From the NCBI GenBank assembly GCA_010279815.1, contig QEOQ01000511.1:71597-135596 (forward strand): a DNA stretch of 64,000 nucleotides. Direction: 5' to 3'. Positions 1 through 11,579 of the stretch are shown one piece after another. Under the pieces are notes generated by a model. That model did no database searches. It was not told the origin of the DNA and saw only the letters and a list, made by a program, of their open reading frames with translations. This DNA is from Brachionus plicatilis. Lineage: Eukaryota; Rotifera; Eurotatoria; Ploima; Brachionidae. Position 1 is the first letter of the stretch; each line of letters begins with the position of its first letter. A program made the translations under genes and the position numbers.

Positions 1-374
1 TTTATTTTCTAAATTAAGTGGAAAAAAATTTAAAATATTTTAAAGAATCGGCGATTTGGAGTTTTTTTATAAACCATATCTGGCTTAGAAAAAACTAAAG
101 AAAATTACTGAGTCCCAAAAAAGCTTAAAATTTTTTGAAAAAAGCTATTGTAATATTGTTAAAATCTAAAGTTAAATGTAAGAAATAATTCTTGCATAAT
201 TCCTGTTTCGACAAAGAAATTAAAAAAAAAAAATTTAATTCTAGAAATTTGTCTATGTGTGGTCGACCCGCTGTAGAAATTCCGGTGAGTGGCTGCTTTC
301 ACTCTTAATCACTTTGAATTTTTAAGCTGTCTTTTAATGATGTTTAAATATTTTAAGCGATTTCTCTAAAAAAT
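1..374. other. AT-rich flank, no supported gene
   Basis: No ORF or RNA gene is supported. A short ATG-led stretch at 255-284 followed by GTGAGT could be a tiny first exon, but no continuation was found. Confidence 0.5.
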
Positions 375-702
375 GGGGTAGTGAAGTTCATTTAAATTCA
401 GAAAAACTTGAATAACTTTTTTACTAAAAGAGATAATTTAGTTCTATAAAATGCAAATTTGCTTAATGCAGTAAAATAAGTCTGCAAAATACTCTGCAAT
501 TTTCTGCATTTTGCACGCCATTAAAAGTATTCTTATCAACCGTGCAAGTATATTGCAGAGTTTTGCAGACATATATTTTCAGATTAACCAAAATTGCTTA
601 AACATCAAGCATTTAACAGAACTAAATTATTCCTTATAGTAAAAAAGTTATTCAAATATTTCTGAATTGAAACGATCGAATTGAAATGAACTTCACAACC
701 TC
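375..702. mobile_element. Fold-back MITE, MULE-like (9-bp TSD)
   Basis: A 328-bp non-autonomous element whose halves are near-complementary. The left end is GGGGTAGTGAAGTTCATTTA; the right end is the approximate reverse complement, ending CTTCACAACCTC. It is flanked by the perfect 9-bp target duplication CTAAAAAAT (366-374 and 703-711). The centre carries inverted TGCAGA-rich blocks. The 9-bp duplication is typical of Mutator-like (MULE) elements. A second copy of the same family lies at 48318-55365, also with a 9-bp TSD. No coding sequence. Confidence 0.85.
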
Positions 703-1075
703 CTAAAAAATATAATTAATTTATATCAAAATAAATCAAACTTTTCAGAAACCTCTCTTCATTATCCAAATTTAAGATGCTTAAAAAAAATTTAGTTAAA
801 ACAATTAAATGCATTACTTAGTTTGAAAAAATCCAACAAAAAAAATCCATTTTATTAAATTGATGTTTTTGAAAATTTGAATAATTAAAAAAAAATTCAT
901 TAAATCAAATAGCTATTCTTTCTAATAACGCAAAACAGCATTTTGAGTTTTAAATTTGAATCTTTTTAAATTTATTTGATTCAACTTTTTGAATTTACTT
1001 GGTGTGTTATGAAACTAGTGGAAAGTAAAAATAAATACCTAATTCATTTTAATTAACTTAATACACAGGCCAAAC

Positions 1076-1212
1076 CAGAGTTGTTAAAAGTCACAAGTCT
1101 CAGGTTAAGTCCAGGTCCGTACATTTTTTTTTCAAAAGTCCGAGCCAAAGACTTTAAAATTAAAAGAAAAGTCCGTACTTGGACTTATTTTTGGGACATT
1201 TAAACAACTTTG
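1076..1212. mobile_element. Short hAT-type MITE
   Basis: A 137-bp element with inverted ends CAGAGTTGTTAAAAGTC and the near-complement ending TTTAAACAACTTTG. It is flanked by the perfect 8-bp duplication GGCCAAAC (1068-1075 and 1213-1220), the size made by hAT transposases. Related ends occur at 11013 and 18743-19150. Confidence 0.75.
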
Positions 1213-1220
1213 GGCCAAAC

Positions 1221-2511
1221 TGATAAAAAATTAAAAAAAAATATTTCTGCAATCTAATTTATAGTTTTTTAAATTTTTTTTTAGGTGAATCATGAGAATC
1301 ATTAGGAGTAGTAGAAGTTTTTGAAAATAAAAAAATTATATTTAAAACACCAAATTAAAAGTTTTAGAAAGTAATTAATAAATATATTCTACACAAAAAT
1401 AAAAAAATTCCGTTTAATTAACTGAAAATAACCTAATAATCATTTCTTATTTTTGTCCAATTTTTTTGAAATATTAGAAAAATATTAAGTTTTATTTTTT
1501 TTTCAGAGATTTAAAGCTTATCAAAAGAAAATTTACCAAACAAAAACAAAAGACTTAAAATCTGTGAAAAAATGTATAAAATTCGTTAATCGGATTTGTT
1601 TAAATTTCAATTTTAATTTTATTAAATTGACTTACGCTAGAACTTCCTAAAATCTCTAATTAACAATGCTTTAAGAATTCAAAAAAAATTTTGTCTCGTT
1701 GGTCCGGTATTTTTTTAAAACTTTTTTAAACATTAAAATCGTAGGCATAAATTGAATTAATTTAATAAAGCTAAATTATAAAAAAAATAATTAAATATTC
1801 AAAGGCTTGCTTAAATTTTGTTATTTCGAATTCAACCTCTCACATTTTAAAAAAAAATAAAAACTTTTAGTTGCTAATTTTATAAAAACCCAATTTGACG
1901 CTCTAAAAATATATGATTTGAACTATTTTTCGAAATTGTCCACAATCAAACTATCTACACTTTCAAGATTGTTAAAATAACAGTACCTGGATATCGATTT
2001 TTTGATGAAAGTTGAAAAGTTTTTTGTCATAGTTGAGTGAAGATTATTATTTTTTCGATTTCATTTATTATTTATCATTTTTCTTGTACTATTTTTCCTA
2101 GTTCAATTAACTTAAGGTTTTAAAAAATAATTTTAATTCAAAAAAATTCGTAATTTACATTTTATAAAGAAAATTATTTTCTAAATGTTTGGAAAATAAG
2201 ATATAAAACAATGAAAATAAATAAGAATAATTTTAATTTAGAAGAAAATTAAAAAAAAATTTTTTATTTATCTTTATAATGGATAAAAATTAAAATACTC
2301 AAGTAATTTTCTGGCATTAAGATAAAAAAAATTAAAAAAAAATGCAAATTAAAATTATTATTTCAGACTAACTAGATTTTAGTTTCACCGAGAGAAAAAT
2401 AATTAAGAATTTAAATATTCATATTTAATTTAAAAACGTCTTAAAATACATCAATCACGAAACCTGAAAATAATTTTATATTTAGTAAAATGTCAAATTT
2501 TAAGATTGATT
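1221..2511. other. AT-rich intergenic region
   Basis: Homopolymer-rich, stop-dense sequence. I see no coding, RNA or repeat structure in it. Confidence 0.5.
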
Positions 2512-5500
2512 ATGAACAAAAATGGAACCCTATCGAACAGTTTTGTGATTGAAAAGAGCGATCTGGAAAAATGGATCGAAATGACAGAGTCGTCTAAATT
2601 AAAGCTTATACGCGCCCAGGTAACCTGACGTTTATTTTGTCAATTCAATTTAAAAATTAATCTTAGCACGACGAAGACGCTGATCCTGCTTCTGATAAAT
2701 TGCTTTTTGAGTCAAATTATTCTAACAAAGAAATAAATATTTTAGATATTTGTACCGGAAATTTGAACCATGTTAACTTGAAACAAGTGGTAAATAAAAC
2801 AAATTATTTTTTTATTTATTAATTCAAAATTTTAATTTTTCAAATAAGAATTAAAAAAAAAATTATTTCTAATCAACAAACACAATTAGCATTGAACTAA
2901 ATAGATTCTTAAATTATTAATTTAAAAATAATTTTCAAATCCTTTAATGTTTTGTCTTATTTTATCAATTCAGCGGGGATTTTATTTTGATTTTGAATTT
3001 AAGAGAAAGTACAGAAAAATTAATCAATCTATGATTACAATTCGAATCCATTAATTAATTTTCTTAAATATCACATAAAGGTTGCTTAAGACAGCTTAAC
3101 ATACAGTTCTTTTACTTGTTCGTGCCTTAATATCTCGTCACGCGATTCCTTTTTCCTCGCAAGTAAATTATATCATTAGTTTTGGATATTTTCATTTTTA
3201 AAAATACATTTTAATTAGACTTTTATTTAACAGCTTGAGTTCATACCAAGATGCCAATAAACATTATAAGATGGATGTTCAAAAATGCTTTTGCCTAATT
3301 TTAATTGAAAAAAATAATAAAATCAAGACGAGAATTTTTTTCCTGTCATCTGAAGCTAACATAGTGACGCAATAATTACAAAAGAAATATTATTTATCAA
3401 AAATTTTGTGATAAATAATATTATATAATCTATTATTAGAAAATTTCATTCAAGAGATAACCTACTGCAAATTTTTCTATATATTTTTTAACAATCAAGA
3501 GTACGCTATTACAACCAGTGGGGTAGCCAGAGAGAGGCTGAGGGGCCGATCTATCGAAAAATTGAAAGGCACTGAAGCCCCTTAAAAAGTTCAATTTATC
3601 AAATTTAATAATTAAAATAAAATTTTTCGAAACTGTTAAATTGAGCGATTCTATTTTTAAATTATTTTCTACTTTGCATCAAAATGAATTTTGGAAAAAT
3701 AGACTTTCAAAATGATACCAACCCAATCTCATTTTCTCGCCTTTTGGGCATCTTGAAATTGATGATCAATTCAAATGTTAGGTAGATGTAAAAAATAAAA
3801 AAAAATTTATTTCAAAAATAATTGTAGAAAAGATCGATTTTTTGATTTTATTACTTATTTGAAATTTTAATATTTAAAATTCATTTTTAAATTTAATTTT
3901 AATTTTTAGTGCAAGATACAAATACTTTTGAAATAAAAAATTTAAAAATAAACTCTACAAAAAATTAATTTAAAAAAATTTAAATTTTAAAAATCTATTT
4001 TATCAATGGATTTAGAAAATTCAATATTTTTAATCTACATAACATGTGAAGCATTTTACAATAAAAATATTTAAATAAATTTTAAAGATTAATTTTAATA
4101 TTTAAAGATAAACTCTTTGAATTGAAATGATATTTTGAATTGATCTTCAACTCCAAGATGCCATCTTTTGTCTCGCTTAATATTTAAAAAAATTCAATCT
4201 TTGACCCAAGTCCATTATAGCAGAATCCCATATAAAAGAGAAAGTATATTTATTTTAACCATTAAGATCCATAAACTATTTTCTTTATTTTACCAAAAAG
4301 TGGGTTTTGTGAAGTTCAGTACAAAAGAACAGAACAAAGTGTTAAAAAATTAAATAACTTTTTTTCTAAAAGTTTAAAATTAATTCTGTGAATGCAGAAT
4401 GGTCCAATATTCAAAGTGATGTGAAAAATCTCTGCAAAATGCGCTACGCTCGATTATATAGAAATTTAATTTCTGCTTAACTCTGCAAATTTAGCAGGCC
4501 TTGATATTTTATGCAACTTTGAATGTTGCACTAAGTTGCATTTACAGAATTAAGTTAAAAAATTTAAAAAAAAAGTTATTTAATTTTTTTACATTTTTTT
4601 CTGTTCTTTTTATCATTTTGTACTGAATTTCACAAAACCCAAAAAGTGCTTAAAATATAGTAGTTTTATTCGTTCTAACTCTTTTCAAATGATGTAACTA
4701 AATCAAATGAAATATTCCTGGTAAATTCTTAAATACAAACTTAGAATTCATAAAAATTAAATAATAAACTGAATGAATGAATAATTAATTTTAAAGCGTG
4801 TTTTCTCCCTAAATTTAATTTAACAATTTTTTGTCCATTCCATACCTATTCCATATTTTATTTATGCTAACTCACCTATTTTAGGGTTTAATTGCTATCT
4901 GTTCCGACCTTCCGTTCCTGAATTCTATTAATAAATACAACTCAATAACTGTTTAGAATGAAAAATGCATTAAATGCTTTTGTTTCAAACGAAAAAATTA
5001 TTGAGTATTAAAAAACACTAAATTTTCAATTGCTTGCTCTCAAGAACGATTCCGAATTTTTAAAAAATTACTCCTGGTTTCGAAAATCTATTTTAATATA
5101 TAAAAACCTTTTTTTAATTAAAATATTCTAGCTAAATCTATTTTAGATACTTTAGTGGTAAAAGATGAAAGTCTGTAAAATTTTTTAGATTTCAAGAAAG
5201 AGCCAATTCTGGACTTAGACTTTAAAATTTTATTTTTATGTTTGTGTTTGTTTTTTATCAAGATACTTTTATGAATATAATTTGGCAACAAAAAAAAATA
5301 AAATTTGATCTCTAGTTAATTTTTCAAAAAAATTTAAACAATCTCATCCATTTTTTATAATTACTGAAATTTAGTAAATTTTTTATCTAAATTTTTTAAA
5401 TTCTTGAATAAAAGATCTTAATTATTTGAAACAAAAACCAAAGGAGATTTTTTGATATAAAAATTAAAAATTCTTATTTTAAAATCGAATCTAATCAAAA

Positions 5501-6529
5501 AATAAAAGTCTCACTTAAATCAACTAAATCAAATAAAGTTAAAAATTAAATTTTTGAAAACAAACAATTATTTTGCATCAAAACTAATTTTTTTTAATAT
5601 TAATTTCGCAAGGCAGTTCTTGAATCAAATTTAGCCCAGCTTTACAAAAAACTCACCAGATTGGGGGAATCGTTTAAGACAGTAAAAAATTTGCCAAAAA
5701 ATGAAGCACAAAGCAATTCCAGTCCGCTTCCTTTTCATAATCAATCCCTTAGAAGCCAAATAGATGAGTCAGCAAAAGTGACCTCGGAGTGCTGTCAGAA
5801 ACTTTTTGATCTCTCAATGTTAGTACCTTCGGCACCATGGGTAAATAAAATAATAAAATATTAATTTTCTTTTCTTTTATTTTCTCAAAGTCCGCAATTA
5901 AAAAAAGCCCTGTGGAGCAACTTAGCCAAGAAAGCCTAATGGAAAAATTAAAGTCGATTTCGCTGCCGAAATCGAAGCAAATTTCTGTCGAAATTTTGCT
6001 CAAATCACTCTTTGTCTCTTCAAATTATCACTACCACATGAAAAGTGTTGAGTGTGCTGCACTAAACGAAGAGCTTGACTTCTACCGGTCATGCTACTCT
6101 CTTCAGAAAAACTATGTGGAGTCAGTAACAGAGCTTTTTCGGGCTAAATATGAGCAATTTGTCAAAGAGCTATCCGAAACTGTCCGAGATCCACTTAGAA
6201 TTTTAATAGATAAATTCTGGCTAATGAAGGAAAGTAGCACTGAGGAAAATTTAAAAGAATTTCTGGGTATTTTTAAAAATTATGTGAGCACTTTTAATAA
6301 GGTGATTTCTAATTTTGACTCGATTCCTAATAGTGACACAATCACTCGAACCTTTAATCAACTGTTGGTTCAATTAGACACTGAAGTATTAAAATTAAAC
6401 GAAAGGTGTCTGAGCAAAAAGGAATCCTTTAATTTAGAGAGTATTGATTTGAAAAAATTGTCTCTTGAGAGTGATGAAATACTTATAGACTACATAAAGC
6501 CGAGCCCTAAATCGTCGCCTGAAAAATAA
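2512..6529 (+). CDS. Four-exon gene, unknown helical protein (365 aa)
   Basis: Exons inferred at 2512-2619, 2667-2789, 5613-5840 and 5891-6529. Every junction is GT-AG and every intron is phase 0, giving one 365-residue frame. The start is the first in-frame ATG (MNKNG...). I do not recognise the family. The product is hydrophilic with no signal peptide or membrane segment. The last exon (about residues 154-365) is rich in Leu, Glu, Lys and Ser and looks largely alpha-helical or coiled coil. The tail is Ser/Pro-rich (PSPKSSPEK). Codons are less AT-extreme than the flanks, which supports real coding. Intron 2 is 2.8 kb and contains a MITE (4302-4638), whereas introns 1 and 3 are about 50 bp. 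A missed exon inside intron 2 is possible. The exon chain is inference; the open frames and splice sites are seen. Confidence 0.72.
4302..4638. mobile_element. Fold-back MITE inside intron 2 of the 2512-6529 gene
   Basis: Inverted ends GGGTTTTGTGAAGTTCAG and CTGAATTTCACAAAAC. The repeat CCAAAAAGT flanks both sides (4293-4301 and 4639-4647), consistent with a 9-bp TSD that overlaps the terminal CC. The centre has TGCAGA/TGCAAA inverted blocks like the elements at 15882 and 25790. Any ORF here is a shadow of the repeat. Confidence 0.7.
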
Positions 6530-8509
6530 TTTTTATTTTTTAAATTAAATTAAATTAAGAAAACAAAATTTTTATTTTTTTTATTTAGAAAAAAAAATTA
6601 ATTTAAACTGAACAAAAATAAAAATGAGGATTTTTTTAAATAAATTTTCTTATAAAATCGAGAACAAGAATGCATTTAAAATAAATGAACTCTTTGGTTC
6701 CTATAATATGTTTTTTAAAAAAAAAAAATTATTTCCGGTAATGAAAAATTACAGATGAAATAATTATTTTTTCTCTCCTCTCATATTTATAAATTTTAAA
6801 TAAAAAAAGATTAGAAAAATATATGGAGTTTGATTTTGTTAAGAAAATGCGTCAATTATTTACCTTAACGAAATTGACAATTTTATTCATAAACGTTTCA
6901 TAATTAATAAGTTGATTTAAGTTAAATTTTATTGATTTTTTGTATATCTTTTTTTCAAAAAGGTTTTTTGACTCTTTTTAGATATTCTAGAATATAAAAT
7001 TTAATATCTTTTTGTTTGACCAAATTAGCTACTATAGGAGAAAAGTGTCTTTTTTAATGAGCAAACAATATTTTTTTGAAGAAATAAAAACCATAAAAAA
7101 TTTTTAATTTAAAATATAAAGTATATTTTGGCTCAGTAAAATATAGTCTTTCGGCTATCAAAATACACATCATAAACTGACTAAGTAATACAATAAAATC
7201 ATGATCTATTTTATTTTTTATTTTAACTTTTGTTTACTAATTGGATTATTTTATTAATATAATATATGTATGTTATATATGTATGATAGCTTTATTTTCT
7301 TGAAGGAATTTGGATGACCATGGTAAGAATTGGAAATTTTTATATGCAGATTTTTTATGAAGACACATTTAATTGTTTATTGAGTTTGATTAAATATTAA
7401 AATCAATTCAATATTTATCGGATTAAATAAATTTAAATAAAAAGAGCTGGTCAAAGTCATCAAGACAAGTCAACTTTCTGTTCATTACCCATAAAAACAA
7501 GTTTATTTTATAATATTTTTTTTAAAAATTCCTTTCAAACCTAAATCTCAAATTATACAGTCAATATCACACTTTGACTTAAACTTTTGACCAACTCCGG
7601 TAAAATCTAAAAAAAAATTGTGTCATTGTGAAACAATTATAACAGATAGAAAATTTTTGTAGAATTTTTTATGCTTCTTTTTACTACAGTGCAAACCGTT
7701 TATAAGAAATGTGGATATAAAAATATAGAAATTTTTGCTTTAAATCTTAGAGGACAAAAACTTTCCATCATTTAATTGATTATTTTTTTGAATATGAGCA
7801 ATTTTCATAAAGAAAATGTATCGTAAATAACAAATAAAAACAAAAAAAATTTTTCAATTTAAGCTTTTTGTTTATAATAAATACGAACTTTTTAAAAAAA
7901 TTAAAAAATAATAAAACAAACAATCAAATGACTGCTATAAATTCAGAAAAAAAATTCAAATTTTTAATTTTTCATACCAACGTCTAGATAACAAAAAACT
8001 ATCATTATTATCATTGAATAAGAGTTAAATATATATTTTTGATCTACACAAAAAGTAATTTAAGATATATACCCTATTTTTAAAATAAACTTGAAAAACT
8101 TTAGTCGTTATCTAACGACTGATTTTTCATAAAATGTTTAAGGTATTATGATGTTTTTATTTTTGAAGTCATAATTTTATCTTGAATAAATTAGACTAAT
8201 ATTACTAAAAATTAATCACCACCTTATTTGAACTAACACGATTTTTTTTGACAAAATATTATTTAGACAAAAAAGTGACTTGATGAAAAATTTATTAATT
8301 TATTGTCACAAAAAAGTTCAAAAAAAATACGTTGTTATAACCAAAATTAATGAATCCTAATTTTTTAAATCCATTAGGAATTTGTTGTTACTTTAAATCC
8401 CAAGATTATCTGTGGGATAATTTTTGATTGTTTGGTTTTAGTGCCGCCTAAGCGATCCATCTTTTTTTTAAGTAACATTTTAAACTATTTCAAGCATTAT
8501 GCAAAATTG
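6530..8509. other. AT-rich intergenic region
   Basis: Just over 2 kb after the 2512-6529 gene. It has runs of A and T, and no open frame or inverted repeat that I can support. Confidence 0.5.
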
Positions 8510-8863
8510 GGCAATGTGAAATTTTAGTACAAAAATTTAAGTACAAAAAAATAAAAGCTTTATAATTTTTTTTCTGATTGTGCAAAAATGGTTCTGCAAA
8601 AAGTACAATATTGTACAAATTTGTACAAAAGAATTCAAAGCTCTGCAAAAACTCTGCAATTTATTGCATGGTTTAATCAAGGATTTTTTGATGGTGTGCA
8701 TTTTACAGAAAATTGCAGAGTTTTTGCAGAGCTTGGAATTCTTTTGTACAAATTTGTACAATATTGTACTTTTTGCAGAACCATTTTTGCACAATCAGAA
8801 AAAAAATTATAAAGCTTTTATTTTTTTTGTACTGTAATTTTTGTACTAAAATTTCACATTGCC
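8510..8863. mobile_element. Near-perfect palindromic MITE (8-bp TSD)
   Basis: A 354-bp palindrome with ends GGCAATGTGAAATTTTAGTA and its complement, and arms of about 150 bp. It is flanked by CAAAATTG on both sides (8502-8509 and 8864-8871). Arms contain GTACAATATTGTACAAATTT and CTCTGCAAAAACTCTGCAA. Because it is palindromic it gives mirror-image ORFs on both strands, none of them genes. The 8-bp TSD suggests hAT; the TGCAGA core resembles the 9-bp-TSD MITEs in this window. Confidence 0.8.
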
Positions 8864-8924
8864 CAAAATTGAATTTTTTAGATTTGAAAATTTAAAATTT
8901 TTGTATTATTCTAATTTTCCTTAC

Positions 8925-9110
8925 TCAAAATCTCTTTTCTATTTCCTTTTTTATAGATGGGAAAGGCGTTTGCAAGTCACCTTCAGAGGCATTCTTCAAA
9001 AAGTGTGGACTTATCTCGTCTAAACCTATAGTTTTGCTAACATTTAAAGTATTTAACTCATTAAATATCATATCTCTTGACGTTATCTCATTACATATTT
9101 CAGCTACACA
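8925..9110 (-). pseudogene. LINE reverse-transcriptase fragment (inverted piece)
   Basis: Minus-strand peptide resembling the N-terminal part of a non-LTR reverse transcriptase: a helix ending in LNTLNVSKTIGLDEISPHFL, matching the usual 'K-x-x-G-x-D-x-I-x-P-x-x-L' signature with the canonical G-P-D degraded to G-L-D. It is followed directly on the opposite strand by the 3' end of a LINE ORF. It is too short to be functional. The family placement (CR1/L2-like) is inference from motif shape. Confidence 0.55.
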
Positions 9111-9114
9111 AAAT

Positions 9115-9365
9115 TCAGCATGTTCATGATAGGGTGACATTCATAAATGGAGATCAAAAGCTTGCTTCGGACGGTCTAGACAGCCCGGCAGGGAACACAA
9201 GAACTTGTCATAAAGCGATCGAGTGGCAGCTGATCCGCAATTGTGGAGTCAGACACAACTTTTTTACAAACCGGATAGCGGGTAATTGGAACACTGGATG
9301 CGGTGACTAAGAGCTTCAAAAATACGAACATTTTTAAAAAAAGAATGGAAAAGTTTCTGAGATAA
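9115..9365 (+). pseudogene. LINE ORF2 3' end
   Basis: The plus-strand reading contains RHNFFTNRIAGNW. After one frameshift near 9298 it gives a K-S-F-K-N-T-N-I-F-K-K-R tail and a stop around 9363. This matches the known C-terminus of CR1/L2-like non-LTR ORF2 proteins (R-x-x-F-F-x-N-R-V-x-x-x-W-N ... S-x-x-x-F-K-x-x-L). It is truncated and frameshifted. The downstream AT-rich 3' UTR-like sequence runs on to about 9600. Confidence 0.6.
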
Positions 9366-11012
9366 AAAATTTTATAAAAAGTCTTTGTTTGATTTTAAAA
9401 ACTTTAAAATTTTTTCTTGTATCTAAAAATAGGCTATTTAAAAAAAGCTCATTTAAAAAATTGGCCATAGGCTGTTAAAGTGGGGTGTCTTCGTGCGCCA
9501 CTACTTGGAGACTCAAGTTTCCCATATCATTTATACTACTAATGTTAAAGGGGCACTTAGGTATATCATTTACTGTTAACAATTACTGAATCGACTTCGG
9601 GAGAGCTTAAGTCTGAGAAAACCGAAATGAGAAAACTGATTCATTTTTGAAAATTGAAAAAAATTATTTTAGTATTTTTAATTAAAAAATTTTAAAATAA
9701 ATTAGAAGGCATATTTTCTTTCTTTTTCACTAAAAATTAAGTTGAATATTGAATCAGGAAAATATTAAATAATCAATGTTTGAAACAATTGCTTTTAAAA
9801 AACAAAAATTATTAGAAAAAATCAATAGACTTTTTGAAAATCTCATATATATAAATTAGAAGCATTTATAAAGCTTAGTCTTCATACATAAAATAATTTC
9901 GAGTCTAGTTGGTCAGAACAGGTGAACTACGGTTCACTATTATGGGAACAATTCTTATCTGGTTTAGTGAACAATTAGTTAACTTAATCTAAATATTGTT
10001 TACCTTATTTAAAAAAATTGAAGTTTTTAATTTAAAAAGTTTTTTTTGTCTACCTAATTTAAAAATTCGTATTAAAATTTTTTTCGAATAGTTTGTCGTT
10101 TTTGAATTTTTAAATTCGATTCTCAAAACAACCTAGGTCTTTTATTTAAATCTAAATATCTCGTAAACTGTACTTACTGGACAAAAACTAGGTACATTTT
10201 TTCAAAGTTCTTGAAATTCTCTACAAGAATAATGGAAGTAAGTAGGGGATTAGGTTTTTCATAATATAAAAAAATTCAAAAAATAAATAAAAACTAATTT
10301 AACTTTCAAAAAGTACAAAAAATCCCAAACTAAATATTTTAAAACTTTAAAAAATATTTTTTCTTTGTAAAATCATTGAGAGTCAGGATATTTTCAAAAT
10401 TTGGGGTCAGTGTTTTAGTAGGACCCTTTTGCCTTTATGAAAGAATAATTGCAAAAATAGAAACAAAATGAAAAAAAATGTGCCAAATGTTTCTGAATCC
10501 TGGTTTTAAAACTTTGCGAGTTTGACCAAATTTATTTAATTACCATTTATTAAACTTTAGGAAAATTATCAGCAATTGACCCTACAAGTACAGTTTGTAA
10601 AGTTAAGTAGAGCAAGACTTGCTAGTTTGGCTCAACTACCGATAAAATATATTAGCTAAATCAATCATTAAATTGCCTAAACATACATTAAGTCATTCTA
10701 CAAGTTGGATCTAAAATTTCCAAAAATGAAATTAATTTCCACTAAATTTAATTCTACTTATATTAGATATTTAAACTTTGATGGTGAACCAGCATGAAAT
10801 AAAAGATGATTTACTAAATTCAAAAAATAAAATTTAATTTTAATTTGTAAAAAGCATTGGTTATCGAATAAATTATCAATATATTGAGATGTATTTTTTT
10901 TAATTCAATTAATTTAAATTTTAAATTTGTAGATAGCAAGCAACATTTGAATTAATCCTTAATCCTTTGAACTTTCACAATAATTTATAATTAAATATAT
11001 TTTGTTCAAAAT
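9366..11012. other. AT-rich intergenic region
   Basis: The first 200 bp may be LINE 3' UTR (a GTGGGGTGTCTTCGTGCGCC segment stands out in GC). Nothing else is supported before the assembly gap. Confidence 0.4.
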
Positions 11013-11043
11013 CAGAGTTGTTTAAAAGTCCCAGAAAAAAGTC
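11013..11043. mobile_element. Left end of a hAT-type MITE, cut by gap
   Basis: CAGAGTTGTTTAAAAGTCCC matches the terminal sequence of the element at 1076-1212. The remainder is hidden in the N run. Confidence 0.5.
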
Positions 11044-11363
11044 NNNNNNNNNNNNNNNNNNNNNNNNNNNNNNNNNNNNNNNNNNNNNNNNNNNNNNNNN
11101 NNNNNNNNNNNNNNNNNNNNNNNNNNNNNNNNNNNNNNNNNNNNNNNNNNNNNNNNNNNNNNNNNNNNNNNNNNNNNNNNNNNNNNNNNNNNNNNNNNNN
11201 NNNNNNNNNNNNNNNNNNNNNNNNNNNNNNNNNNNNNNNNNNNNNNNNNNNNNNNNNNNNNNNNNNNNNNNNNNNNNNNNNNNNNNNNNNNNNNNNNNNN
11301 NNNNNNNNNNNNNNNNNNNNNNNNNNNNNNNNNNNNNNNNNNNNNNNNNNNNNNNNNNNNNNN
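11044..11363. other. Assembly gap (N)
   Basis: A run of 320 N. It falls inside or beside a MITE, which is a likely reason for assembly failure. Confidence 0.98.
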
Positions 11364-11579
11364 ATTTTTAGACTCTTTTTATTTATTTTGCACTGTTTTT
11401 TTTTTAATAAGTTTCACATGACTTTATTTTAAAAACATTTTGTCTAAAATTTTGTCAAAAATTTTTTTTGTTACTCAAAATTTTTTAAAATAAATTAATT
11501 GAAAAAAATTAAAAACTTTTGTATTAAAAACTCTATTCGTAAAAAATATTTAAATAAAATATCCAATAATTTTAAATAA

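Noticed and set aside
255..284. ATG-led MCGRPAVEIP followed by GTGAGT, resembling the MCGR start of SRAP (HMCES) proteins
   Set aside because: Only ten codons; no downstream exon with SRAP motifs was found, so chance is more likely.
3518..3585. GC-richer stretch 'GTGGGGTAGCCAGAGAGAGG' resembling common repeat consensus ends
   Set aside because: No inverted partner, TSD or coding; cannot be assigned.
5749..6003. 84-aa minus-strand ORF
   Set aside because: Antisense shadow of exons 3-4 of the 2512-6529 gene.
8537..8895. Four overlapping ORFs on both strands rich in Cys/Phe
   Set aside because: They are mirror readings of a palindromic MITE.
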